Shown here piece by piece: positions 17,190 through 25,205 of a DNA stretch of 64,000 nt (the first letter of the stretch is position 1; the number at the start of each line of letters is the position of its first letter). Both the position numbers and the translations under genes were made by a program. Origin of the DNA: Halarchaeum grantii (GTDB taxonomy: Archaea > Halobacteriota > Halobacteria > Halobacteriales > Halobacteriaceae); NCBI RefSeq assembly GCF_014647455.2, contig NZ_BMPF01000003.1:248001-312000 (forward strand), given 5' to 3'. A model generated the notes under the pieces. It was not told where the DNA came from, did no database searches, and saw only the letters and a list, made by a program, of their open reading frames with translations.

Positions 17190-18101
17190 ATGGACACGCT
17201 CACGGACGCGACGGTGCTCGTCACGGGCGGCGCGGGATTCATCGGGAGCCACCTCGTCGAGTCGGTCGCGCCCGAGAACGACGTCCGCGTCCTCGACGAC
17301 TTCTCGAACGGGGCGCGCGAGAACGTCCCGGACGGCGTCGCGGTCATCGAGGGCGACGTCCGCGACGCGGACGCGCTCGCCGAGGCGATGGCCGGCGTGG
17401 ACGTCGTCTTCCACGAGGCCGCCATCGTCAGCGTCGAGCGCTCCGTCGACGCGCCCGAGGAGACGCACGCCGTGAACGTCGACGCGACGCTCTCCGTCCT
17501 CGAACGCGCGCGCGCCGAGGACGCCCGCGTCGTCGTCGCGTCCAGCGCCGCCATCTACGGCGCGCCCGAGACGACGCCCATCACCGAGAACGCACGAAAA
17601 GAGCCGAGGTCGCCCTACGGCCTCGAGAAGCTCAGCGTCGACCACTACTGCCGGCTCTACCACGACCTCTACGGCCTCGACACCGTCGCGTTGCGCTACT
17701 TCAACGTCTACGGGCCGCGACAGTCGAGCGGGCCGTACGCCGGCGTCATCACGAGCTTCGTCGAGCAGGCCCGCGCGGGCGGCCCCCTGCGCGTGCAGGG
17801 CGACGGGACGCAGACGCGGGACTTCGTCCACGTCTCCGACGTCGTGCGGGCGAACCGCCTCGCCGCCACCACCGAGCACACGGGCGAGGCGTTCAACGTC
17901 GGCACCGGCCGCGCGGTCGAGATCCGCCAGCTCGCGACGCTGATTCGCGACGTCGTCGACCCGGCCGTCAGCGTCGAGTTCGGCGACGCCCGAGCGGGCG
18001 ACGTCCGCGCGAGCGTCGCGGACGTCTCGAAGGCCCGCGAGCGGCTCGGCTACGACCCCGCCGTCGCGCTCGCGGACGGCCTCGCCGACCTCGTCGCGTG
18101 A
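17190..18101 (+). CDS. NAD-dependent nucleotide-sugar epimerase/dehydratase
   Basis: A 303-residue extended SDR. TGGAGFIG (12-19) binds NAD, the catalytic Ser lies in VASSAAIYG, and Y143/K147 form the YGLEK pair. DVVFHEAA, RYFNVYGPRQ and the C-terminal FNVGTG, RLGYDPAV are typical of UDP-glucose 4-epimerase-like proteins acting on UDP- or dTDP-hexoses. It probably supplies activated sugars for surface glycans made by the cluster 8 kb further on. The start ATG 17190 is 26 nt from TATTTCG. It lies divergently beside the ABC exporter. Confidence 0.85.
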   Translation: MDTLTDATVLVTGGAGFIGSHLVESVAPENDVRVLDDFSNGARENVPDGVAVIEGDVRDADALAEAMAGVDVVFHEAAIVSVERSVDAPEETHAVNVDATLSVLERARAEDARVVVASSAAIYGAPETTPITENARKEPRSPYGLEKLSVDHYCRLYHDLYGLDTVALRYFNVYGPRQSSGPYAGVITSFVEQARAGGPLRVQGDGTQTRDFVHVSDVVRANRLAATTEHTGEAFNVGTGRAVEIRQLATLIRDVVDPAVSVEFGDARAGDVRASVADVSKARERLGYDPAVALADGLADLVA

Positions 18102-18116
18102 GGCGAGTGGCCGACC

Positions 18117-18878
18117 TCACATCGTCTCGGCGATATAGGCGTCGATCGCCGTGACGCGCTCCGGCCGGTAGGTCCAGAACCCGTGCCACTCGTTTCGTCC
18201 CGTCTCGTACGCGACGAGCGCGGCGTGCTCGCCGTCGTCGTCCGCCGGGACGTGCACGACGAACCACGCCCGCCGGAAGTCCTCGCCGTACCCGCCGTGC
18301 ATCGTCACGCCGAGGTCGCGCGGCGGCGTCCAGTCCGGGATGCCGTAGACGTGCGTGTCGACGCCCGCGTCCGAGACGAGCGCGTAGACGTCGCGCGTCC
18401 CGCGCTCGTCGTCGAGGCGGGAGAGGCGCTGGAAGGACGACCGGAGCGTTCCCCCGCCCGCCGTCCACGCGAGGTGCTCGACGTGTCGCGAGACCGTGAC
18501 CAGCAGGAGCTTCTCCGTGTGCGATGCGGGGAAGCCGCGGAGCGAGAAGGGGACGTCGTCGAGGCCGTCGAGAACCGCCGGGAGGTCGACGTCGGGGAGC
18601 GAGCGCGCGCCCGACGTGTAGAGGTCGGAGTTCACGGTGAGGACGCAGTCCCGGAGCGCGGACAGCGGCGACGTGGCGACGATGTCGCTGTCGATGACGA
18701 GCGCCACCGTGTTCGCGTCGACGTCGCCGAGCTCGCGCTCGGACACCGTCACCGGCTGGTCGGCGAACAGCCCCTCGAGCATCGACTGCACCGGGCGCGG
18801 GGCGTCCCGGTTCACCACCACGAGGGCGTGCTCGGCGGGGTCGACTTCCGGGACGAACGACGCGATCGTGTCGGGCAT
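18117..18878 (-). CDS. DICT-domain sensory protein
   Basis: A 253-residue soluble protein that matches the haloarchaeal DICT (diguanylate cyclase / two-component associated) domain layout: an N-terminal ALVVVNRDAPRPVQSMLEG-type start, a central FPASHTEKLLLVTVSRHVEH strand-helix, and a C-terminal YETGRNEWHGFWTYRPERV. DICT domains are thought to sense light or small ligands in two-component networks. Its ATG follows the stop codon of the upstream kinase with a one-base gap, so the two are co-translated and probably work together. Confidence 0.75.
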   Translation of the reverse strand: MPDTIASFVPEVDPAEHALVVVNRDAPRPVQSMLEGLFADQPVTVSERELGDVDANTVALVIDSDIVATSPLSALRDCVLTVNSDLYTSGARSLPDVDLPAVLDGLDDVPFSLRGFPASHTEKLLLVTVSRHVEHLAWTAGGGTLRSSFQRLSRLDDERGTRDVYALVSDAGVDTHVYGIPDWTPPRDLGVTMHGGYGEDFRRAWFVVHVPADDDGEHAALVAYETGRNEWHGFWTYRPERVTAIDAYIAETM

Positions 18879-18879
18879 G

Positions 18880-21111
18880 CTACGTCACGTCCACGCCCGT
18901 TATCTCGAAGCGCGCGCCGCCCTCGGGGCCGTCCGTCACGTCGACGCGCCAGCCGTGACCGCCGACGATTTCGCGGACGATGTGGAGGCCGAAGCCGGAG
19001 CCGCTCTCGACGGTGGAGACGCCGCGCTCGAAGACCTCCTCGCGGAGGTCGGCGGGGATGCCGGGGCCGTCGTCCGTCACGGCGAAGCCGCCCTCAAGCG
19101 CCGTGACGCGAACGGTCACGTCCGGCCCGCCGTGCTCGATGGCGTTCGAGAAGAGGTTCTCGAGGAGCTGCTGGAGGCGGGCCGGGTCGGCGACGACGGT
19201 CCCGAGGTCGTCACCGACGGCGAGCGCGGCCGACGACCCGTCCTCGACGGTCGCCCACGCGCGCTCGACGGCCTCTCGGAGCGGGACCGGCTCGGTCTCA
19301 CCGATCTCCTCGCCCTCGCGAGCGAGGTAGAGCAGGTCGTCGATCAGCCGCCCCATCCGCTCGTGGGCGTCCCGAACGCGGTCGAACTGCTCGGGGTCGC
19401 CGTCCTCGCGCGCGAGCTCGAGATAGCCCTGCGCCACGGAGAGCGGGCTTCGGAGGTCGTGGCTCACCATCGACGCGAACTCCTCGAGGCGTTCGTTCTG
19501 CGCCTCGAGCTCCGCCGTGACCTGATCGCGTTCGAGCTCGTAGCTCACCCACTGCGCGAGCAGCTCGACGAACGTCCGCTCGGCCTCGGAGAAGGCGTTC
19601 GCGCGCGGCTCGGTGCCCGCGAAGCAGAACGTCCCGTAGAGCTCGCCGTTGACGAGGATCTTCGACCCGACGTAACACCCGAGTTCGAAGCGCTCGTACG
19701 CGGGGTCGTCCGAGAGCCCCTCGGCGACGGCGTTCTGCACGGTGACGAGCTCCGCGCGCGTGACCGTCTCCCGGCAGTAGGCCTCCGAGAGCGGGCACGA
19801 CTCGCCCGGCTGGAGGAGTTCGTGGTCGCCACACGCCGCGACGATGTGCTGGGTGTCCCCGTCGATCTCCGTGAGGAAGCCGTACGGGACGCCGAGGAAC
19901 TCGCGGCCGACGTCGAGGAGCCGGCGGATCTTCGTCTCGAAGCCCATCTCACGCGTGGCGATTATCTCGTAGATCTCGCGGAGGGTGTCGCGCTCGGTCA
20001 GCAGCTGCTCCTCGAGGCGCTCGCGCTCGGTGACGTCGCGGAGCACGGAGAGGTGCTCGCCGGGCGCGATTTCGGCCGTCGCCGCGTACTCGACCGCGCG
20101 GCGCTCGCCGTCCGGTCGCAGGAGCGGGAACGTCCCCCGGTCGAGGCCGCCCCGCTTGAACCCCTCCCACTCGGTCGCGAAGTCGTAGTCCGCGGGGGCG
20201 AAGTCGGAGACGTGCGAGCCGAGCAGTTCCGCGCGCGGGAGGCCGAACAGTTCGACCGCGCTCCGGTTGGCCTCGACGTACGTCCCGTCGTCGTCCGCGA
20301 TCACCATCGCGTCCATCGCCTGCTCGAACGCGGTCCGATAGCGCACGCGCTCGTGAGTGTCGGACACCCGCTCGGCGAGCGCGCGGACGATGCCCACGGT
20401 CGCGTCCCGGCCGCCCCACGAGACGGCGCGGCGCGTCACTTCCGCGGGGAACGCCGTGCCGTCGAGCGCGCGAATCGTGCGGCGCTCCCACGTGACGCTC
20501 GCCTCGGTCGCGTGCTCGTCGGCAGCGTCGGCTGACCCGAGGAGCGCGGTCATGGAGCGACCGCGGAGGGCGTCGGCGTCGGCGGCGCCAAATTGGTCGA
20601 CGGCGGCGGCGTTCGCGAAGACGCAGTCGCCGTCGACGCCGACGAGTATCGCGTCCGGTGAGGCCTCGAGGACGGTCCGTGCGACGTCCGGGGACGCCGC
20701 GGTCTGCGGCCGCGCCCGGTACTGGTCGACGGCGGCGCGGACGCGCCGCGCGAGGGTCGCGTACGGGTCGTCGTTCGCGTCCCTGCGGACGTAGTCGGTC
20801 GCCCCCGCCGAAATCGCGTCGCTGGCGACCGCCTCGCTGCCGCCGGCGGTGAAGAGGACGAACGGGAGGTCCGGGTGGGTCGCGCGGACGGCTTCGAGAA
20901 ACTCGATCCCGTCCATCCCCGGCATGTCGAAGCCGCTGACGACGCAGTCGACGTCGCCCGCCTCGAGTCGCGTCAGGCCCGCCCTCGCGCTCGTGGCGAC
21001 GGTCGTGGTGATGCGGTCGTCGGCGCGTGCGACGCGCTCGCCGACGAGAGCGGCCATATCGGGCTCGCCGTCCACACAGAGCACCGATATCGGTCCGCTC
21101 CGGTCAGTCAT
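18880..21111 (-). CDS. Hybrid histidine kinase with degenerate receiver, PAS and GAF domains
   Basis: A 743-residue cytosolic kinase. Residues 1-125 are a receiver fold, but the phosphoacceptor Asp is Gly60 (CVVSGFDMPGMDG) and the acidic pair reads D14-G15, with Arg in place of the usual Lys (DYVRRD); it should not accept phosphate in the normal way. Two PAS domains (about 165-290 and 295-405), a GAF (about 425-555, with SEAYCRETV), H551 in VSHDLRSPL, and a HATPase with FSNAIEHGG, TDDGPGIP and SGFGLHI follow. Start ATG 21111 is 25 nt from a TATA-like GTATTAG. The DICT gene follows immediately. Output partners are not encoded nearby. Confidence 0.88.
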   Translation of the reverse strand: MTDRSGPISVLCVDGEPDMAALVGERVARADDRITTTVATSARAGLTRLEAGDVDCVVSGFDMPGMDGIEFLEAVRATHPDLPFVLFTAGGSEAVASDAISAGATDYVRRDANDDPYATLARRVRAAVDQYRARPQTAASPDVARTVLEASPDAILVGVDGDCVFANAAAVDQFGAADADALRGRSMTALLGSADAADEHATEASVTWERRTIRALDGTAFPAEVTRRAVSWGGRDATVGIVRALAERVSDTHERVRYRTAFEQAMDAMVIADDDGTYVEANRSAVELFGLPRAELLGSHVSDFAPADYDFATEWEGFKRGGLDRGTFPLLRPDGERRAVEYAATAEIAPGEHLSVLRDVTERERLEEQLLTERDTLREIYEIIATREMGFETKIRRLLDVGREFLGVPYGFLTEIDGDTQHIVAACGDHELLQPGESCPLSEAYCRETVTRAELVTVQNAVAEGLSDDPAYERFELGCYVGSKILVNGELYGTFCFAGTEPRANAFSEAERTFVELLAQWVSYELERDQVTAELEAQNERLEEFASMVSHDLRSPLSVAQGYLELAREDGDPEQFDRVRDAHERMGRLIDDLLYLAREGEEIGETEPVPLREAVERAWATVEDGSSAALAVGDDLGTVVADPARLQQLLENLFSNAIEHGGPDVTVRVTALEGGFAVTDDGPGIPADLREEVFERGVSTVESGSGFGLHIVREIVGGHGWRVDVTDGPEGGARFEITGVDVT

Positions 21112-21202
21112 GCCACGACGTAGCGTCGCGTGGCTAATACCTGTTGTGCCCTCGACAACGGCGTCCCAAGGCGTTTTGTGCCACCGCACGGAAGCCGCCG
21201 AC

Positions 21203-21904
21203 GTGTCCCCGACCAGACAGTCCCTCCACGACGCGGACCCGAGCGCGCGCCGTGCGCTCCGCGCCGCGCTCTCGCTGCTCCCGTCCGCGCCCGGTATCGT
21301 CGTCGCCTACGCCGGTCTCGCGGTCGTCACCGTCGTCTCGAACACCCTCGGTAACCTCGTTTCGGCGGTCGTCCTCGGTGCCGCCATCGTCCTCGCTGCG
21401 GGCGCGCTCGGCCTCGACACCGACGCCCGTAACTCCCTCGGCGTCCGGCTCCTGCTCGCGGTCATCGCCGCCATCGTCGCCGGGATCGCGATCATCATCG
21501 GCTTCGTCTTCCTCGTCCTCCCCGGCGTCTACCTCGCCGTCCGCCTCGTCGTCGCCGCCGTCGTCCTCGAGGACTGCGGGCCGCTCGAAGCGCTCGGCCG
21601 GAGCCTCGAGTCGACGGCGGGAGAGGGCTGGACGGTGTTCGGCGTCTGGCTCGCCACGACCCTCCTCAACGCGGCCGTCGCGGGCGCCGTCACCCTCCTC
21701 CTGCTCGGCGGCGTCCCCGCCCTCGACACGCGCGCCGGTCTCGTCGCGCTCCAGAACGCCCTCCCGCTCGCCGCCGCGCTCGGCACGTTCGTCTCCGGCC
21801 CCGTCACCGCCGCCTCGGACGCCGTCCTCTACGGCTGGTTCGCGGACGCGATGCCGGACGAGGACGCGTCGAACGCGGCCACGAGCGGCGTGCGAGCGCC
21901 CTGA
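21203..21904 (+). CDS. Integral membrane protein of unknown function
   Basis: A 233-residue protein with about five to six hydrophobic helices, Ala/Val/Leu rich, containing LVLPGVYLAVRLVVAAVVLE, a motif reminiscent of the glycerophosphoryl-diester-phosphodiesterase-associated membrane domain and haloarchaeal DUF7847-like proteins; the identification is tentative. I use GTG 21203 because GTTTTGTG is centred 27 nt upstream and no ATG is available in frame after the upstream stop region. Its TGA directly touches the convergent stop of the phosphohexomutase gene. Confidence 0.65.
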   Translation: MSPTRQSLHDADPSARRALRAALSLLPSAPGIVVAYAGLAVVTVVSNTLGNLVSAVVLGAAIVLAAGALGLDTDARNSLGVRLLLAVIAAIVAGIAIIIGFVFLVLPGVYLAVRLVVAAVVLEDCGPLEALGRSLESTAGEGWTVFGVWLATTLLNAAVAGAVTLLLLGGVPALDTRAGLVALQNALPLAAALGTFVSGPVTAASDAVLYGWFADAMPDEDASNAATSGVRAP

Positions 21905-23236
21905 TCAGGCCGCGTCGTCGAGCACCGCGTTCGCCTCCGCGAACACCGCGTCGGCGCGCTCGTCGCTCCGCGCTTCGGCGGTGACGCGAACCATGGGCTC
22001 CGTGCCGCTCGGCCGGAGGAGGAACCACGCATCGCCGAGGTCGACGCGGACGCCGTCGAGCGCGTCCACCTCGTCGTACGCCTCCGAAACCGCCTCACGA
22101 ACGCGCGCCATCACGGCGGTCTTGTCGGCGACCGCGCGGGTGTCGCGGCGGATCGGATACGATCCGAGCGCGGCGAGTCGGTCGTCGAGGCCGGGGCCGT
22201 TCGCGACGAGTTCGACGAGCTTCGCGGCGGCGAGCGGGCCGTCCGGGCAGAGCGTCTCCCCCGGGAATATCCACGCCCCGCTGGGTTCGCCGCCGAAGAC
22301 GACGTCGTCCGCGACGGCGCGCTCGGCGACGTAGACGTCGCCGACGCGGGTGTGCACGAGCGCCGCGCCCACCTCCGCGAGCGCGTCGTCGACGAGGAGG
22401 CTGGTGTCGACGGGCGCGGCGACCCGGTCGCCCTCGCCGGCGAACGCCTGCGCGAACACCGCGAGGAGCGCGTCCCCGGCGACGAACGCGCCGTCGCCCG
22501 TGACCGCCATCATGCGGTCCGCGTCGCCGTCGTGCGCGATGCCGAGGTCGGCGTCCGAGGCCGCGACGAGGTCGCAGAGCGACTCGCAGTTCGCCGCCGT
22601 CGGCTCGCTCGGCCGCCCCGGGAAGCGCCCGTCCGGGTTCGCGTTCAGCGTCTCCACCGCGCAGCCGAGTTCGATGAGGGCGTCGACGGACGCCGCGCCC
22701 GCGCCGTTCCCGAGGTCGACGACGACCGTGGGCGCGTCGTCGGGGTCGACGTCGACCGCGTCGACGATGGCGTCGACGTGGCGCTCGCGCGCACCGGGGC
22801 GGTCGCGGCGCGCGCCCGTGGCGTCCCAGTCGGCGTAATCGAACGACTCGGCGACGAGGCGGTCCGTGAGCGCGTCCTGCATCGGCGAGTCGAACGCCTG
22901 CCCGGAGGGCTGCCAGAGCTTCAGGCCATTGTACTCCGGGGGGTTGTGCGAGGCGGTGACGGCGACGCCGGCGTCCGCGCCCTCCCACGCGACGCTCCGC
23001 GCGACCGTCGGCGTCGCGGCCGGCCCGAGGTCGACGACCGCACAGCCGCACTCCGCGAGGCCGGCAGCGAGCGCGTCCGACAGAAACGTCCCGCTCGGGC
23101 GCGGGTCGCGCCCCACCACCACCGTCTCGGCGTCGGCGGCGAGCGCGCGCCCGACGTTCAGCGCGAGGTCGGCCGTGAGGCCGTCGCCGACGCGCTCGCG
23201 GATCCCGCTCGTTCCGAAGTACTCCCGGCGTTCCAT
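21905..23236 (-). CDS. Phosphohexomutase (GlmM-like phosphoglucosamine/phosphomannomutase)
   Basis: A 443-residue alpha-D-phosphohexomutase. Active-site phosphoserine S96 lies in TASHNPP, the metal loop is D236-G-D-A-D-R241, the sugar-binding loop is GEPSG at 316-320, and the C-terminal phosphate loop is RPSGTEP near 408-414. It moves phosphate between C1 and C6 of glucosamine, glucose or mannose. GEPSG is found in GlmM and PMM/PGM alike, so the preferred sugar is uncertain. The start ATG 23236 has a CATAGG element centred 28 nt upstream. It probably provides hexose-1-phosphates for the nucleotidyltransferase at 33666. Confidence 0.88.
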   Translation of the reverse strand: MERREYFGTSGIRERVGDGLTADLALNVGRALAADAETVVVGRDPRPSGTFLSDALAAGLAECGCAVVDLGPAATPTVARSVAWEGADAGVAVTASHNPPEYNGLKLWQPSGQAFDSPMQDALTDRLVAESFDYADWDATGARRDRPGARERHVDAIVDAVDVDPDDAPTVVVDLGNGAGAASVDALIELGCAVETLNANPDGRFPGRPSEPTAANCESLCDLVAASDADLGIAHDGDADRMMAVTGDGAFVAGDALLAVFAQAFAGEGDRVAAPVDTSLLVDDALAEVGAALVHTRVGDVYVAERAVADDVVFGGEPSGAWIFPGETLCPDGPLAAAKLVELVANGPGLDDRLAALGSYPIRRDTRAVADKTAVMARVREAVSEAYDEVDALDGVRVDLGDAWFLLRPSGTEPMVRVTAEARSDERADAVFAEANAVLDDAA

Positions 23237-23311
23237 GCGGCTACCGAGGGAGCGCGGGCACCTATGCGTTTGCCCATCAGGCTTTTCGCCGCCGCCACGA
23301 ATGGTTCGGTA

Positions 23312-25159
23312 GTGACGTCCTCCCTGCGACGACGCATCGCAGTACTCGTCGTTGCGTGCCTCGGACTGGTGCTTCTCGGGCCGCCGGTCTTCGACATCCT
23401 CGACGACTGGCTCCGCCCGCCGTTCAAGCCGCTGTGGACGACGCTGATCGAGAACGGGGTCGGCGTCGTGCTCGCCGGCACGCTCCTCGCCGGGAGCCTC
23501 TGGCTCTACCGGCGCGACTGGGAGGACGAGTACGTCTCGAGCGCCGCCGTCTGGGTGCTCGTCGTCGTCGTCGGCCACGCCCTCGTCATGGGGTGGATAC
23601 TCTACGTGCAGGTCGTCCTCCAGAACGACATCAAACCCTACGTCATCGCGATGGACAGCATCGTCCTGAGCGCCGACGTCGCGCTCGCCGTCGGCATCTA
23701 CAACGCCCGGAGCAAGCGCACCCGCGACACGCTCGAACGCGAGCGCGATCGACTCGCCGCGCTCTACGAGAACTCGGACGACCCCATCGCGACCGTCCGC
23801 GTGAGCGACGGAGCCGTCGAGACGGCCAACGAGGCGTTCCGCGAGCGATTCGGCGACGACGCCGCGCCGATACTCGACGCCGCGCCGCGCCCGATCCCGG
23901 ACGGCGGCGCCGCCGTCCACGCGGTGAGCGACGGGACGGTCGAGTACGAGTGGGGCGGCCGCGACGGCGACCACGACTACCTCGTCAGCGTCACGCCGAT
24001 CCACGAGGCGGACGGCCGGTCGCGGCACGCGCACGTCCGCGTCGCCGACATCACCGAGCAGAAGGCGCTCGCGCGCGAGCAGGAGGCCCGCGAGCGCCTC
24101 GAACACCTCCACCGCGTCGCCTCCGACCTCGCGTCCGCCGACGACGAGCGCGACGCGTTCGACCGGACGCTGAACGCGCTGCGCGCGACGATCGACTTCG
24201 ACGCGGCGTGCATCGTCGTCGACGGCGAGGTGGTGGCGAGTCGCGGGACGACGGCGGTCGTGGACAGCGACGGCATCGACCGCGTGCAACCGGGTGTGGT
24301 CCCGACCGACGGCGGCGCGCTCACGCGGACGACCGAGGACGGCCGGCGCACCCTCACCGTCCCCATCGGGGACGACGCCGTCCTGCAGGCCGCGCTCGAC
24401 GAGGGCTCGTTCCGCGAGTCGCAGGTGACGGCCGCCGAACTCCTCGGGACGCATCTGCGCGAGACGCGGCGCCGACTCGCCCGCGAGGACCGCCTGCGCG
24501 ACCAGCGCGAGCGCCTCGAACTCCTCAACCGGACGTTCCGCCACGACCTCCTCAACGACGTGAACGTCATCTCGGCGCGCGCGACGCTCCTCGAGGAGTT
24601 CGTCGACACGGGCGGCGAGCGCTACCTCGAGACGATCGGCGAGCGCGCCGACGACATGGACGAGCGCATTCAGACGATGCGCTCGCTGATGCAGGCCGTC
24701 GAGGGCGACGACCACGACCTCGTTCCCGTCCCGCTCGCGGAGACCGTGAAGGGCGAGGTCGATCAGGCGCGCGACGCGTACCCGAGCGCGGCCTTCGAAG
24801 TGGAGACGCCGCTCCCGTCGCTGACCGTGCGCGCGGACGAACTGCTCGGCGACGTCTTCGAGAACCTGTTCGCGAACGCCGTCGAGCACAACGACGCGGA
24901 CGCCCCGCACGTCCGGGTGTCGGCGGAACGCGACGGCGACGACGTCGTCGTCACCGTCGCCGACAACGGCCCCGGCGTCCCCCCGGAGCGCCGGGACGAG
25001 ATCTTCGAGCTCGGCGAGAAGGGCGAGGAGAGCGGCGGGACGGGGGTCGGCCTCAACATCTGCGAGCGCGTCGTCGCGTCCTACGGCGGCGCACTCGACG
25101 TCGGCGACGCCGACCTCGGCGGCGCGGCGTTCACCGTCCGCCTCCCCGCCGCGACGTAG
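23312..25159 (+). CDS. Membrane sensor histidine kinase (4 TM, PAS)
   Basis: A 615-residue kinase. Four hydrophobic helices occupy about 8-130, followed by a PAS domain (about 145-255), a GAF-like region (about 270-385), H411 in TFRHDLLNDVNV, and a HATPase with FANAVEHND, ADNGPGVP and GGTGVGLNI. Start GTG 23312 is preferred to ATG 23264: CTTTTCG is centred 27 nt before the GTG, and the ATG lies inside the divergent mutase promoter. Its membrane region resembles that of the kinase at 9842-12337. No receiver gene is adjacent. Confidence 0.87.
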   Translation: MTSSLRRRIAVLVVACLGLVLLGPPVFDILDDWLRPPFKPLWTTLIENGVGVVLAGTLLAGSLWLYRRDWEDEYVSSAAVWVLVVVVGHALVMGWILYVQVVLQNDIKPYVIAMDSIVLSADVALAVGIYNARSKRTRDTLERERDRLAALYENSDDPIATVRVSDGAVETANEAFRERFGDDAAPILDAAPRPIPDGGAAVHAVSDGTVEYEWGGRDGDHDYLVSVTPIHEADGRSRHAHVRVADITEQKALAREQEARERLEHLHRVASDLASADDERDAFDRTLNALRATIDFDAACIVVDGEVVASRGTTAVVDSDGIDRVQPGVVPTDGGALTRTTEDGRRTLTVPIGDDAVLQAALDEGSFRESQVTAAELLGTHLRETRRRLAREDRLRDQRERLELLNRTFRHDLLNDVNVISARATLLEEFVDTGGERYLETIGERADDMDERIQTMRSLMQAVEGDDHDLVPVPLAETVKGEVDQARDAYPSAAFEVETPLPSLTVRADELLGDVFENLFANAVEHNDADAPHVRVSAERDGDDVVVTVADNGPGVPPERRDEIFELGEKGEESGGTGVGLNICERVVASYGGALDVGDADLGGAAFTVRLPAAT

Positions 25160-25205
25160 CGCGGTCACCGGCAGGGTTTTGCCGCCACCGTGGGACGTCT
25201 CGGGC

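Noticed and set aside
23264-23311. Upstream ATG as start of the kinase at 23312
   Set aside because: The ATG lies in the divergent mutase TATA element, and the CTTTTCG box is correctly spaced only for GTG 23312; experimental 5' ends could reverse this.
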